Below are positions 21,721 to 33,990 of a DNA stretch of 64,000 nucleotides, one piece after another. Origin of the DNA: Karalla daura (lineage: Eukaryota > Chordata > Actinopteri > Chaetodontiformes > Leiognathidae); NCBI GenBank assembly GCA_029224185.1, contig CM055192.1:22408739-22472738 (forward strand), in the 5' to 3' direction. A program made the position numbers and the translations under genes. Positions within the stretch are counted from its first letter, which is position 1; the number at the start of each line of letters is the position of its first letter. The notes under the pieces are model-generated. The model saw nothing but the letters and a program-made list of their open reading frames with translations, was not told where the DNA came from and did no database searches.

Positions 21721-23234
21721 TCTGTTTCTGTCTGCGTCTGGAACCGAGTGACCCCCTCTTTAATTCACATATTTAGTGCCTGTCATGCAAAGCTCTCTGT
21801 CTGGAGATGCACTCGCTGGGTTTGCGCGTTACCTATTTATTAGTGGATGACCCTCTCTTTTAGTCTGCCTCTCAATCTTTTCATGTGTCTCTGGCTGCGC
21901 TGCGTTGTCCCGCTCGGCTGCTTCGGCAGCGGCGCTGGCCTGTTTTTAAAGGCTGCCCAATTAGTCCATCTGTCGGAGGGAGAACTTTCTGAGGGGCTCT
22001 TAACATCTGAGTCCAGGGACAGCGAGAGAACAAGACAAGCTGGATGAGCATGAGTTTGCTGTTCAGAGTGTCGGCAGGATCATTTCACTGCTGTGATGAT
22101 GAGGCTTAAAGGGGCTGAACTGTGACCTGATGTATAAACAACAACACCAGTCTTAGAAGTATGACTATGACTGTGCCCGAATGTTTGTTCAATTCATTGT
22201 ACTTTTTGCCATTTTTCGTCTTTTTTCTTATACTAACAAATTAGGGAAAAGCAGAAAAACACCTTACATAGACAATTGCACAAAAATATCAGGTCTGAAA
22301 ACTAATGGCTCTCATGAAAGTCTCATAATCACCAATTTTATAAAGCCATGTAAAGCCAAGGACATGTAATTGTTGGTTCAATTTGTCAGTCCCAAACCAG
22401 TTATTCTTCTGAGTTGTTGTCTTACAGTATAAACACGACCGAGGTCTTGAATATTAATCAAAAATACAGGAAATACTCACTATTTATTTTGCTTTCACAC
22501 AGGCAGGTTCTGCGTAGTTCAGCTCTGAGCAGACACAAAGTGTAAACACTGAAACAACTCACAGAAAAGTCACAAGAAGCACAATAAATAAACAAATAAA
22601 AACTACTGCTTTCACCTTGTACGTATTACTTATTCTGCATGACTCAACCAGTGAGGAAAAGTATGTACTGCACTAGACAGAGGAACATCTACTTCTTTAG
22701 CATTTTCCGGTCATTTCAATCTGTTCCATTATCCTTTTACGTCACTGTCCTAATCACTGCACTTATCTCTGTTCAATTCATGAGAAGATTATTTTTTTCT
22801 GAGAATGCCTGACCGTCCATGGTAAAATTAGGAATGAAAATGACTTCAAAATGTTGATGCAATGTTGCACTGGCTGGTTGTTCTTGGGTAAAGCCGTAAA
22901 TCTGTGCCTCTCCTGCAACTGGATTTTACATCAGAAAAGGTTTCCTGAGACTTTATTTGATCCAGGGCTGCCACCATGAAAGAACCTTTCAGTCACTCCA
23001 GCCTTCATAAAAGTTATATGAACTCGCCAGATGGAAAACAAAATTCTTATCAGACTGGAGAATATATTTTTTGTCTTTTGAGACAGCCAGTGTGTCAGAT
23101 TAGGCAATGGGAGTCATGAATTGCTAACATCGTTAGTTGGTGATTTAAAAGGCAGGAGGAGAAAATGAAACCATGACTCACGCTGACTAAACCATGTGAA
23201 AGCCCAAAGTTTTTCCTCTCTGGCTTCCTCATTG
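21721..23234. other. Non-coding stretch, nothing recognised
   Basis: Mixed, largely unique-looking sequence with short open frames only. Confidence 0.45.
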
Positions 23235-23258
23235 TGCTGCTGCTGCTGCTGCTGCTGC
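23235..23258. repeat. (TGC)8 trinucleotide repeat
   Basis: Eight TGC units. In three frames on each strand it reads as poly-Gln, poly-Ala, poly-Ser, poly-Cys or poly-Leu. The surrounding frames (73 codons or less) show no supporting protein, so it is probably non-coding. Confidence 0.95.
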
Positions 23259-24755
23259 CGAGTGGCGGCGTGCCCAGATGGATTGTCTTTCATTCCCTGT
23301 GTTTGTATTTTCACACACAAAACTCAATAAATTACTGAGTGACTTGAGATGTACGGGTCTCCGCGAAGAGCATGATACAGAATCTACGTGGGTAGATCTG
23401 CTTTCTTTAAAGCCCTTGGTGTTAAATATCTGCATAGGTTGCATAAACCCGTTTGGAGAGCGGAGAGAAAAGAGGTCAAGGGAGGAGTGGTGGATTTAAC
23501 AGGAATGCATATGAACTTATTCAGGGGTTAGGATGGATTGTCTGCACAGTTTTGCTCTTCTCCTCCCTCTCCAACTCCTTAACGACCATAACATCAATCA
23601 CAACAGTCTGCTGTGATAATTAACATCACAAGACTGTGTTTAAAACAGCAAAATCCAGGAACAATGCGAAAGTAACGTTCTGAATTAATAGCATAGCTCA
23701 GCAGAGATAGTGTAAACCATATGTATGATTGCTCTGATTGTCTAGATATTGTTATTTACACTTGTAGATTTGTTTTCTCCGGCTCTCTGTTCGGTCCAAT
23801 CACAAACATCTGTTTTAAACAGTGGCAATCAGCAGCTTGTTGACAACACAATGGAAAAAGATGAGTAGCAGCAACGCTCAGTGGTTGATCTGCAGCTCAG
23901 AGGAAATCAATGACGGGCGCTCCCACACCCTTTGAAGGCTCCATCTCACAAAGCCCGTGTAAGATTTACAGAGAAACGGAGCTTTTCCTCGAGGAGCAGA
24001 GGGAGAGTGGACAATGGATGCTATTCACGGCACTTTGCTTTAACACATCATCACAATCACCTCCAATTATTTGCAGTAGTTTGGTAATTAGCTGCATCAG
24101 TTTCTGATGCAGAAATTTGTGTTCCAAATCGTGGGTATAATGACTATAATTATTATAAGTTTGTGATATTGGGTCTTAGAAAGCACCATTTTGTAATCAA
24201 AGACAATGTATTTCACCATAGCGTGGAGGAGTTCAGTGTGTGTTTTCTTTCACTAATTGCTATGCATTCTGTGTGATGTGTAGCCCCGGAGTTCATCCCC
24301 TCCGAGGCTCAATCTCAATGACTCCTGCTCACATTTTCAGACAAATGGAATGACACTTTTGATGGCTATGGAGGTTCCCCCAGAGAGTAAGTGCCCTTTG
24401 AACGGCTGATGAAACGCAGCGAGCGTATGACTGTCCCGGATCAGGGCTTTGCTTCCCGGAGGCATTACCTAACATCCTCCCACTTTTCCTCTCCCCTCAG
24501 TCCCTCCCATCCTGCCCCATCATCATCCCAGCAGATTGCGTGTCTCAGACGTTTTGTCGTCCCACTGAAGTCTGTCAGTGACAAATTACTCTCATCAGGG
24601 ATAATCCCAAGCGTCCGTGATGAGCTTCCTCTCGTTTTGAGTCGTGAAGTCTGTCATGTTCTGGCAAATGAGAAGAGCAGGGAAGTGAGGGGTGGGAACA
24701 AAGGTCAGGAAATCCATCGCCTTACAGACCTCTGGGAGGCCCAGTCGCCCACAGA
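23259..24755. other. Non-coding stretch; possible regulatory sequence 24220-24440
   Basis: No recognisable gene. The 165-codon plus-strand frame 24391-24888 runs into a CA repeat and has no known domain. Confidence 0.4.
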
Positions 24756-24790
24756 GACACACACACACACACATACACACACACACACAC
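24756..24790. repeat. (AC)n microsatellite
   Basis: About 17 AC units with one AT interruption at 24773-24774. Confidence 0.95.
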
Positions 24791-26434
24791 TCATAAAACA
24801 AGTGAAAGCTTCCTATCATCATCCCTTGATTAATGTATATTGGCAGGTTGGCAATACAACCACACTGTTGCTTCGTCAAACTCATTAGTCTCTGGTGATC
24901 ATAAATATTAGCACTAATTGGAGACAGGTGTTCTTTGCAGCTCAGGTGTTCCATATTCTAGTTAATTATCCATCCACAAACAAGCTGTAAAAGTCCTGGC
25001 TTGGTTGTAATCTTTGTGGATGGCTCCTTGAGTTCAGCCGCGTAAACTAAGATGACAACCTGAGATCTGTCTGGAATGGAAAAGCAAGAACGTGTGAAGA
25101 TTATGTTTTCAAATCTAATTTAATAGTGTGGATCAGAGGCAGGTTGGACTTTCTGAAAATCAGTCATATTGAAAGTAATGAACGTGAGCTGGTGGGAATG
25201 CAATCAGCGGCATCCAGGAGTCCACAAAGGTGGAAGCAATATAACAAAAACAATTCTAATTTCATCTGAGAAAAACTCAAGGGGGTGCGAGGGTCATAAT
25301 TCAACTCTGAAGGGGGGATTAATACAGGATTAGTACAGAGATACACAGCAGGATGCAACAAAAAAGCAGATCAAAACACTCGAAAGGGAGAAAACGGCAG
25401 AACACTTCTCCCGTGTGAAGCGCCTGTGAAGCGTCTGCGAAGCAGAGCGGTGATTGCTGCACGCATGGCTGCCTCCGGCCCTGGCTCAGTGGATTCTACT
25501 GATGTTACTGATAATGGCAGCCAAATGAACTCTGAAGTGCACAGAAAGATCTCGTCTGCTCTGTCACATATAATTACCGAGTCCATTGGGAAGAAAAGGT
25601 GGGGAAACGTGGGCCAAGTCAATTTGATAATTTAAATTCAATCAGTGGCTGTGTTTCTATGGCGCCGCTTTGTTCTACAAATAATCAGAACGAACGGTCA
25701 GCCTGACAATAAATGCCTCCAGGAGGGTGGAAGGAAAGAAGAGTTCTTCAAATATAGTTTGCAATTGATTGTGTAAACCTCATAATGTGCAGATGTGAAC
25801 ATGTCCCTTTGCATTGTGGCTCCTGCGTTGTACACCATGATTTCGACAATCACCTTGAGGAAAGGAGGAGCACAGCTTGATCTCTTACCATGTTTTGTCA
25901 TTTATGGGCCCATTCCGCCACTTGTGGCCACTTTCCATGTGATGTGTAACACCCGGTGGGACCATCCTCGGTCGGGCTAAGTAGCTCCGGCTGGTTTCTG
26001 TGAGAGTCTGAATCACAGCAGGCAGCAGGTGGCTCAGTTTATTCCATTTTAGTAACTGCAGGAGTACTATATTCTGATTAGGACATTAAAAGCACAGCAG
26101 CACACCGAAGATAGAGCCACACGTGCTACTTCTTTTTTCTCCTGAAGTAGTCGTAGCATAAGGAGATGTTGCAGTTCGTGTGCAGAGACGGACTGATAAA
26201 GGGTTTTAAATCAAAGCGAAAGGAGCAAGCGAGGCTGCTGGTGCTTATCTCAAGTGTTCATAGGGAGAATGTAGGGAATGATATGGGGTGTCAGATCTTC
26301 AAATGCAGTGTCAAAATATTTAGCTTACTTTCTTCACACTTAGCTAATTTTGCAGATATATGAAAAAAATTAATGTAAACAACGCGCTATATGTAATTTC
26401 TGTTGTTTTGCCAGTCCATCACACATCACAAATG
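24791..26434. other. Non-coding; enhancer-like stretch 25420-25660
   Basis: 25420-25660 is complex and balanced in composition, with 'cacatataattaccgagtc' and 'caatttgataatttaaatt' words. It has an open frame of 69 codons (25426-25635) without a known domain. It looks more like a conserved non-coding element than an exon. Confidence 0.35.
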
Positions 26435-26505
26435 CCATGCCAACATGCATGTTTATGGACTGCAGAGACTCTATGAGAAAACTATGCAGACACAGGAAGA
26501 AGAAG
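26435..26505 (-). mobile_element. Core fragment of the tRNA-headed SINE-like repeat
   Basis: Only the central part is recognisable on the plus strand: 'ccaacatgcatgtttatgga', 'ctgcagag' and 'gagaaaactatgcagacaca'. Order and spacing match the copies at 17850 and 57625. Confidence 0.6.
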
Positions 26506-28338
26506 TTCAACCTTCAGATCTTCAGGGACTTTTTGTCCCATTCCGACGTCCCCTCAGGTTGAACTCCATGCAGGATATGTATGTGGATCAATTTCATTTC
26601 TTTCAATGGATCGACGATGGATTGCTTTTAGAAACTATAAAAACTATTTCACTACTCACTGTGAAAATAAAAAGCTTGAGGCGAAAGCAATAATCTTAGA
26701 AACATTTTTCAAGCAGTGTTGCCTTGTAAGACTCATCAGATAACACTGGATAAAGGTTATGGTTACAACAAAATGACCTAGTACCATGTGCCAAACTAAA
26801 AAAAAAAAAATGATTGGAGTAAACTGTTCAATATCCCAGGAGGGAAATGTTCTTTCTAGCACAGACTACATAATTACAAGCACCCAAAGATTTATGAGTG
26901 TGTATGCCCTGTTTAGTAAACACTGTGGCGTCCTCAGATAGATGTAGAGCTGCAGCTATCCCGTGTTCAGACGATGCCCGGCCACTTGAAATCATCCCAC
27001 AGCTGACATCAGTGTAGGCCAATAAAGCCCGGAGTCAAAGGGGCAGCTGCTGCTTGGTTTCCATAAAACAGCAGTCGGCACGAAGGACTCCCACTGACAA
27101 CTGTCTGCGGCCCAAAAAAAGATACAGCCTGCCTCTGCAAGTAACCACTGCGCCTTAATTAGAAGCGTATATTCTGCGACTCTGTACCTGCAGGTTAAAA
27201 TATGCTACCAAGCACAGCACAACTAAGTCTAAATCATAAAATCTATTTCCCGTGCCGGCACAAAGGCAGCGCTAAAGATGACTCATGTGCAGGTGCTGGT
27301 TCTGCAAGAGGCTCGGCAGCTCCTTGATTAATAAGCATGAAGAGGGCCATAAAAAGTTGTAAGGCTACGTAGCAGCTGCGGGTTAGTCACGGCCACATTC
27401 AGGTTTGATAGAGGTGGCAGAGCGATGGGTATGGATGGGAAACGCAGCCACTTACAGCCAAGAAATAATCCCATTAATCCTCGCTTCATTGTGAGGCAGG
27501 GAATAATACGAGAGGCTGCCGCAGTTACAGCCTCATCTCTAACCCGCTGTATAACCTGTGAGGAGTTTTCCTGGCTGCATTCGAAGGACCAATGGGAGAC
27601 TGCTGATAATTATTGTTTGTTACTTTAGAGACAAGACATCGGCGCATGATTTATAGCCTCAAATTCTCCAAACCAACAAACACGCATAGCGTCTCTTATC
27701 ACAGAATGTGCTCAGATATAATATCATTTGGTTTATGAGTTTACTGCAGTACGTCTCATTTCATACTTTACAGGAATGTAAATGAGTCTTGGTTTAGTAT
27801 GGAGAAAAAATAAGAGGACATAATGAATGATTTACTAATTATTTTTAAGGATTATTATATTTTACTTTTTCGGTGTGAATATTGACGTATTTCACAGTAA
27901 AAACTGGCAGATCATCATTGTTACATCATTGGACATGCTTTTTGTTTAACGGTTAATAAACCTTTTAGCCAGGGCCTGACTTTAGATGAACTGGTTAAGA
28001 CGTCATTCTTCTAAAATCAAGAAGTTGACAGATGCCTCTGTTTACTCTGTTTTGCACAGCATTCATTTTAAAGCCTCATCTATTGTATGATAGATAGCCC
28101 ACCATTCATTTACAAGTGATTAATACTGTGAGCTTTCAAATAGCAACCAGAGAGCTCTGCCACCTTGCCATAGCACAGTACAGTTTCACAGCCGGCCTTT
28201 TAATTGGTCTGACTGGGATTTTATGCCAGTGTTAGAGGCTAAATACATATCTGCATATACATCTGTATACTGCCGCAAAGGAATGACTGTATATTTGTTG
28301 CACTAGTGAGTAAGTTCAATTCCTGACTGAGATCTTGT
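26506..28338. other. Non-coding; long enhancer-like region 27000-27650
   Basis: From 27000 to 27650 the sequence is free of simple repeats and carries many short AT-core motifs in balanced sequence (ccttaattagaagc, ttgattaataagca, tgataattattg). A cluster of conserved non-coding elements is the most natural guess. No splice-bounded open frame is convincing. Confidence 0.35.
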
Positions 28339-28370
28339 CACACACACACACACACACACGCACACACACT
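28339..28370. repeat. (CA)n microsatellite
   Basis: About 15 CA units with one CG interruption. Confidence 0.94.
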
Positions 28371-29146
28371 ACCCTGGCAGGATTAATCCATTTTTGAACA
28401 ATGAAACACACAGGGCTGATGTAGCAGGCTCATTAAGCTGTTAAGGGCAACCTGTTACCCGAGGCCACTGCCACTGAGCAGCGGGATTCTCTCTGGAGAT
28501 GTTTCCCTGTCCACCTGAAGAATCTACGGCACAAGCTCACCACCTGAGAAAAATGGGATTTATGAAGATAAGATTAATTGTACTGAACAGAACACAGCAT
28601 TGATTTGCATTAATGCATAAGCTGTAATGCAGTTCATAACTTGGAAGCCTGAAATATGTATATTCACAGGTCCTACAGCGCTTTGCTTTCTCGCTGTGAC
28701 TGGTAGATAAATAGTGATAAGTCTATGGTTCCTGGATGTCTCTTGCAGTAATATAATCCTCTAAATGCCAACACCTCACCTTTGCACTCCCTTCTAGTAC
28801 GGTGTGGTAATAGAACTTCAGATATACTTAGTCCAATTTACACATACGTATCGTGCTTTGTCTCAGATAACTTTAATTGAAGTTGAACAGCCGGCATCAA
28901 TTTGTGACAGCTTGGTTTAGCATTTTCCCGTCTTTTCTTTATATTTTTTACAATAAAAAAAGAAGACACAGAGAGACAGTGAGGGAGAATAATATCGTAT
29001 TTGTGGGGGCCCATCGTGTTTCCTGAAACCTTGATAAAGTGCGAGGCTTGGTGTTTCGATACGGCCGTTAATTAGCTCTCTCTCCCTTGTGGGGTCTGCC
29101 TGATTGAGCGACTAATGGTGTGCTTTAAAGTGCTGAATGAACAAAT
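28371..29146. other. Non-coding; enhancer-like 28990-29110
   Basis: 'gatacggccgttaattagct' and neighbouring sequence look unique and factor-rich. Nothing else recognised. Confidence 0.35.
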
Positions 29147-29244
29147 GTGTGTGTGTGTGTGTGTGTGTCTGCGCGTGTATCAAATGAGTGTGTGCATGTG
29201 TTTGAAAGTGCTTTGTTTGTTTTTTGATTGGCTAATTTCCTACG

Positions 29245-29293
<49 letters not shown>
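29147..29293. repeat. Pair of (GT)n microsatellites
   Basis: GT tracts at 29147-29168 and 29247-29293, separated by 78 bp. Both plus-strand open frames here are Val-Cys translations of them. Confidence 0.95.
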
Positions 29294-29296
<3 letters not shown>

Positions 29297-30119
29297 ATGA
29301 CAGTGTCTGTAGGTGTCTGTGTGGAGTCTGCACTCAGCCTGTGTCAGCATTTCCAGACACTTCTCTAAGGTTGTTCTGTGGTGAGAGCAGGGGATTGGGG
29401 CATTACACCTTGAGTGGAATTATCCTATGTTTTCCTTTAATAGCTTTGAAATTGATTAGTTGTGAGTTTTCAGTGGAGGGTGTTGACACTTAGTGTTTAT
29501 TGTCAAAAATGGGAATGCCCTATGGGAGCTTCCCATATTTTCATCATATTTCAAAGGAGCCTAGAATGAAAATCTTGTTTCTTGCCTTTGCTTTATTGAA
29601 TAATAAGAGTCAGTTCCTGCTCAAAGTCATAAGGCAGGTCCAAAAACAACATCACAACCTCATTCATATATAAACAGATGATTCTGAATGTGAATCAGCC
29701 TCCATTCAGTTATAGGAGCAAAGCAAGGAACAGTACTACCCGGCAGCAGTTTGGTGAAGTTTAAGGACAAATGTCAGTATTCACATCCTTGTTCTTCCCT
29801 CAATATCTAATTCTGACTCAAACATCCAGCATAAGGCTGGATGCATGCCTACTCCATACCTGCATCGCTTCAGTCACCAGTTAGTAAGGGACAGAGGCGC
29901 TGAACACCTTCGAGCAAGGAACATTAAATCATGTGATCATTCACATGAGCAGCGTGCCTCTATGACCTCTTTCTCCCACACCATATGTTCCACGTTCACT
30001 GTGATAAATATACAGGCGGTAAAAAGGCTGCAGAGTAGTGAAGCACAGAGTGCTTGTTGTATACAGTTCAGTAAAACGGACAAATCCAAAATTAAACTGA
30101 CAGAGAAGCTGTGTTTACC
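29294..30119. other. Non-coding stretch left of the CpG island
   Basis: Contains an 8-bp inverted repeat, CATCCAGC-ATAAG-GCTGGATG, at 29823-29843. The 125-codon plus-strand frame 29845-30222 has no recognised domain. Confidence 0.4.
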
Positions 30120-30159
30120 TCAGTTTAGCCCTATAGACAGCGCCATTGTGTTATTAGTG

Positions 30160-30360
30160 TGTCACACCGGTAGTCCGCTGACACGTCAGAGGCTGCGGTC
30201 GAGGCCGCGTCGCAGACTCTAACCTGCGCACTCATCCAGGCGGACAAAGGACGAGTGAGTCACGGCGAGTGGACAAACACACGGCGCTCAGCTGAGCAGC
30301 CCCCGCGCCCCCGCACGCTCCCCGCCGCCGAGGAGCGCAGAGCCGGGACGGCGGGTTAAC
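30160..30360. promoter_or_regulatory. CpG island, candidate promoter
   Basis: I count about 26 CpG dinucleotides between 30166 and 30358, with high G+C. Elsewhere in the window CpG is sparse. In fish, as in other vertebrates, such unmethylated islands usually mark transcription start sites. Direction is unresolved. On the plus strand a donor-like GACGA/GTGAGT lies at 30252-30257. On the minus strand a donor-like CTGAG/GTAAAC lies at 30119-30118, and a 34-codon ATG-started frame spans 30235-30131. The minus strand also has an AP-1-type TGACTCA. No TATA box is seen. Confidence 0.5.
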
Positions 30361-31136
30361 AAGGTGGATGCATTCTGGTAATTTCACTAACAAGGGGGGG
30401 TGACATCCCCACTCGAATCACCTTTTTTCGCACTTGACCTGTTTGATCTGCTTAGAATCTCCCACGATGATACCGCAGTTCTCCAAAAAAAAAAGGATGT
30501 GCGACACAGAGCTCTTTGTTTTGTTTCTGTTTTGTTTTTTTCTGTACTGCAAAGTTTCTCCATCTCCAGTGTATCAGGCATCCTTCTGCTGCACTCAGTG
30601 ACGTCAGAGATGTCAAGACACATTAGCTTTAGTCAAGTCCCAGAACTCTGTTGCTCTAGCTCAGAATAATCAAATAATACTTTCTGCCATCTCAAAGGGG
30701 GTTGAAGGGGATTTCTGGTATAATGTAAATGACCCGGATATTGCTGCAGCTACAGTACGTGCTGCGCCTGGCTGTGATTAACTGACGGGTGCCGGTTTAA
30801 TCACTTTACAAAATAAAAGCCAAAAAAAATTCCGTAAGCAATTTTTCATCTCATCAGATTCGGCCCTAAACTGTGACATTCATCATTCTGTTACTGAAAA
30901 TTATGCTTATTAGAAGTTATAGTGTGCTTATGCGACAAAGTCATCTGAAGTCAAGGTCCACTTTCTCACTTTTCAGACGTTTTTTTTCACAGCTCTCAGC
31001 AGTAAGCCTTGTTATTATACAACTTTCTGTTGACATTTCAGCAGTTTGGGATGTAGTTTGTTCACGCTCCACTTCACTGGATTCACTGCCTCTCTTCAGA
31101 AGCAGCATTATAATTCAAGACACATTGATTTAAAAA

Positions 31137-31144
<8 letters not shown>
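30361..31144. other. Non-coding stretch, nothing recognised
   Basis: Short T-rich and A-rich runs only. The 78-89-codon frames at 30387-30669 overlap antisense to each other and lack domains. Confidence 0.4.

Positions 31145-31212
<68 letters not shown>
31145..31212. repeat. (AT)34 microsatellite preceded by poly-A
   Basis: A run of A (31132-31145) leads into 34 AT units. It gives a Tyr-Ile run in the minus-strand frame 31083-31277. Confidence 0.97.
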
Positions 31213-31214
<2 letters not shown>

Positions 31215-32059
31215 GATAGTGACTATAACAGGTAATAACCTCCTTGAACGTTTTCCCTTTACATTGGCTTTGTACATGGGATCCTGGTCATTATAATTTG
31301 GCTTTTAGACAGGACTTTACAGAACTGATCTTTCATGTCCCTGTGAAAACAGATGTCTATTTATTTCTATTTATCCATCTTCTGTGTTCTATCTAAAGAG
31401 ATGAATGTTTTCGAGTGGTCGTGTCAATGCCCAGAATTCAATCTCATAACGATGTTGTGCCCGGACTCAATAGGGGCTGTTCATGCCCAGTCTCTGCACA
31501 ACCTGCCAGACCTTTAGCAGTCTGTAATGAATAAGAGAGTAAAACTGCAGCGTGCACATCTAGTTGAAACTAATCCACATAGACCTCCTACTGACACTGA
31601 ATTGAGTGGGATTAATGAATGTAATTTTTACATTATATACTTTGATTTATTAAAATTACCTGGTAGAAATGTTTTCATTGTGACTTTTGATTCTCCATTT
31701 TTGCTTGTCAACACTTTAGTCAGTGTAAGTGTATTGACTATCACTCTTTGTATATCTAAAAGGAGTGTTTGACTTTGTCTCCTTTAATCCATTGATGAAC
31801 TGGTGGATAGTTTAACAAGAAATCAGTACTTGTCTACAATCTATACTCAGAAGCAAACACAACTCTCAAAAGAACTGTATGAAGAATGATAATGGTAATC
31901 TCTCAAAGTTTTAATGTAAATAAATGTAAATACTTAACCGGTAACCCATGTTATGTAGCCATGAGTGTCCATGCATCTTATATTGCTGTTATTGGTTTAA
32001 TGTCTATGTCTCATTAAATATGTGAATGTGTTGTTTATGAGTGTGGTTTTAATCGATTT
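31213..32059. other. AT-rich non-coding stretch
   Basis: Nothing recognisable before the LINE that starts near 32060. Confidence 0.4.
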
Positions 32060-32640
32060 TGCAATCAATTTCATTGTCCAATAAAATCATTCATCAGGAT
32101 TTAATTCAGGTTAGCTCACATGATTACAGCTCTATCAACAATGTAATTACATGCATCCCCAACATTAGTCTGTGCAGAGCTTCCCAGAGCTTATCTGAGA
32201 CAAAACTGAAATTCTGGTTATTGGAGCCGAAAATGAGAGAGAACAACTGTCTGAATACCTAGAATTATTCTCAGTGGGTACTAAGGAACGGGTCAAAACC
32301 TCAGCGTTATCAACGACTTAGACCCAAGTTTTTCAAAGTCACGGTAAAAACGTGAGGAAGGTGTTCTTCTATCATTTAAGGGATATTGCCAGAGTCAGAC
32401 GGTTCCTTTGCAAGGAGGACACAGAAAAGTTAATGCATGCTTTTATCTCCAGCAGGCTGGACTATTGTGGTGCTGCTCTGCCTGGTGCCTCTAAGAGAAA
32501 GCTATTAGCCAGTTACAGCTGGTGCAGAACACAGCCGAACGTGCTTCTGCAAGGACAATCCACATTACTGCCATCCTCAAATCTTTACATTGCTCACTGA
32601 CTTCTTGGAGAACTAAACTCCAGTGTCTTTTCTAGGGATT
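32060..32640 (+). pseudogene. L2-like LINE reverse-transcriptase remnant
   Basis: Read with frame changes on the plus strand: KTEILVIG (near 32205), NLSVINDLDPSF (near 32300), then in a new frame FYHLRDIARVRRFL (32365-32410), DTEKLMHAFISSRLDYC (32415-32469) and, after another shift, QLVQNTAERAS-like and HITAILKSLH-like sequence (32510-32595). This order is the C-terminal half of the reverse transcriptase of fish L2/Maui-type LINEs. The catalytic YADD region is absent (5' truncation) and at least three lesions break the frame. AT-rich sequence to about 32810 may be its 3' UTR. Confidence 0.8.
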
Positions 32641-33427
32641 TGAGCTACTGAAACATTTTCTCCAGTATGTTTGGTTTATGCGCTTTCATTCTGTTATATC
32701 TGACTTCTGTATTCATTATTTCATCATAAATGTTACAATTATCTGCTTTTATGTTAAGTGTTGAATTTCATGCATGGATTGTGCAAAATAAACACAGTTT
32801 ATCATCATTAAACACCATCAGCAAGCATAAATGAATACATTAAAAAGCAATAACATAATAAAAGAATAATGTATAATAATATTAGTGCCCAGAATAGAGG
32901 TCGGAAGGACATCAGATGGATGAGTCTCCACGTAATCAATGAAGGGAAAGCCGAGTCTTTCTTTTTTATAAGTGATGAATTTTAAGTTAACATGGCTTTC
33001 TAAGTTCAAAGACGCGTGATGACCTCTTTGATCCATTGTATGGAGGAGGAAAGGCAGGCAGCCGTCCAGCTGATGAGGAGGGATTATTGAGCCAACAATA
33101 AAGCAAATGGATTCAGCTTGACTATTGATGTTTGCTGATGGAAGAAATATGACCTGAGAAATGAGTTTCGGAGTGACATTTATTGGCTCTGCGCAGCGCA
33201 CACGCGTGTTAATGATACTGCAGGATTAACCGCAGTGTTTTCTCTTACATCCCCACAGCTGGCAGGACACTCAGCTTACTGTTTCCTGTGGCTGGTTCCT
33301 CACTGCCGCCTTCCATATGGGGTTAAAATGTACTCCAGTGTCATAGCATTACTGGATAAGATGGAGGAACTGGACCAGACCACGGACAGAGAGGAGGTAG
33401 AAAGTGGAGAAAACAGCTAAAATAGTA
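32641..33427. other. Non-coding; weak exon-like frame 33258-33420
   Basis: A pyrimidine-rich run ending CCCCACAG (33250-33257) precedes an open frame that continues to a TAA at 33418-33420, with a possible donor GAG/GTAGAAAG at 33396. The encoded peptide (VKMYSSVIALLDKMEEL and neighbours) is not recognised. Low support. Confidence 0.3.
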
Positions 33428-33900
33428 ACAGTCCAGTTCAGTTCAGATCCATCAAGTGCTAATCCATAACAATATTATCTCAAGGCACTTGGGATGACCC
33501 TGGGAATTCCAACATATGGCTAGAACTAGGGCCTGATCTAGGTATAGCCTTGGAGTTTTAAGCCTTCTCTCAAACGTAGAGTCCTGCCGGACTGAGGCTG
33601 CTAAATGGTTCCTCAGGAGAGGAGCTTGATACCTGAAGGGTCCAAATCCACCTTGAGAGGTTTTCTGAACCACAAGTAAGCCTTCATTCAAAGAACGCAG
33701 ATTTGCAGTGGGGGAAATAGTGTGGTTCAATCAGATCTGAAATATATGATGGTGCCAGACTATGTAGGGATTTGTGAGTAGGGAGAAGGATTTTGATTCT
33801 ATTCTATATTCTATAGGAGGTTGAATCAGAGACCATGCAGGCCAAGTTGGAGAGATGTAATCTTTGTCAGATCACTGCCTACAGCACGGCCTATAAAACA
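33428..33900 (-). pseudogene. L2-like LINE C-terminal end and 3' UTR
   Basis: On the minus strand from about 33880: HISP-like and LHWL-like remnants, RIENRIKILLPTHKSLHSLA and PSYISDLI (33815-33735), then in another frame RSLNEGLLVV (near 33690), GPFRYQAPLLRNHL (33645-33605) and STFERRLKT (33580-33555). This is the conserved region after the reverse transcriptase in an abundant fish LINE. The 3' UTR follows, with 'agtgccttgagataat' and a GAACT-repeat tail at 33435-33455. At least one frameshift and internal stops. Opposite in orientation to the LINE at 32060. Confidence 0.8.
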
Positions 33901-33990
33901 TGCAGACAAGTCAGCCTGGTCTCGTCTCCTGTCCTCTGCCCGTCCTCAGGGGGTGGCAGGAGCCGATATGATTGGTGTAGATTGCTGTGA

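Noticed and set aside
23235..23258. Poly-Gln or poly-Ala coding repeat
   Set aside because: Flanking frames are short and carry no recognisable protein; a non-coding TGC repeat is simpler.
32060..33900. One LINE split by an inversion (plus part at 32060, minus part at 33900)
   Set aside because: The two fragments look like adjacent parts of one protein, but both seem to contain the HI(S/T)P...LHW segment, so they overlap and are more simply two separate insertions.
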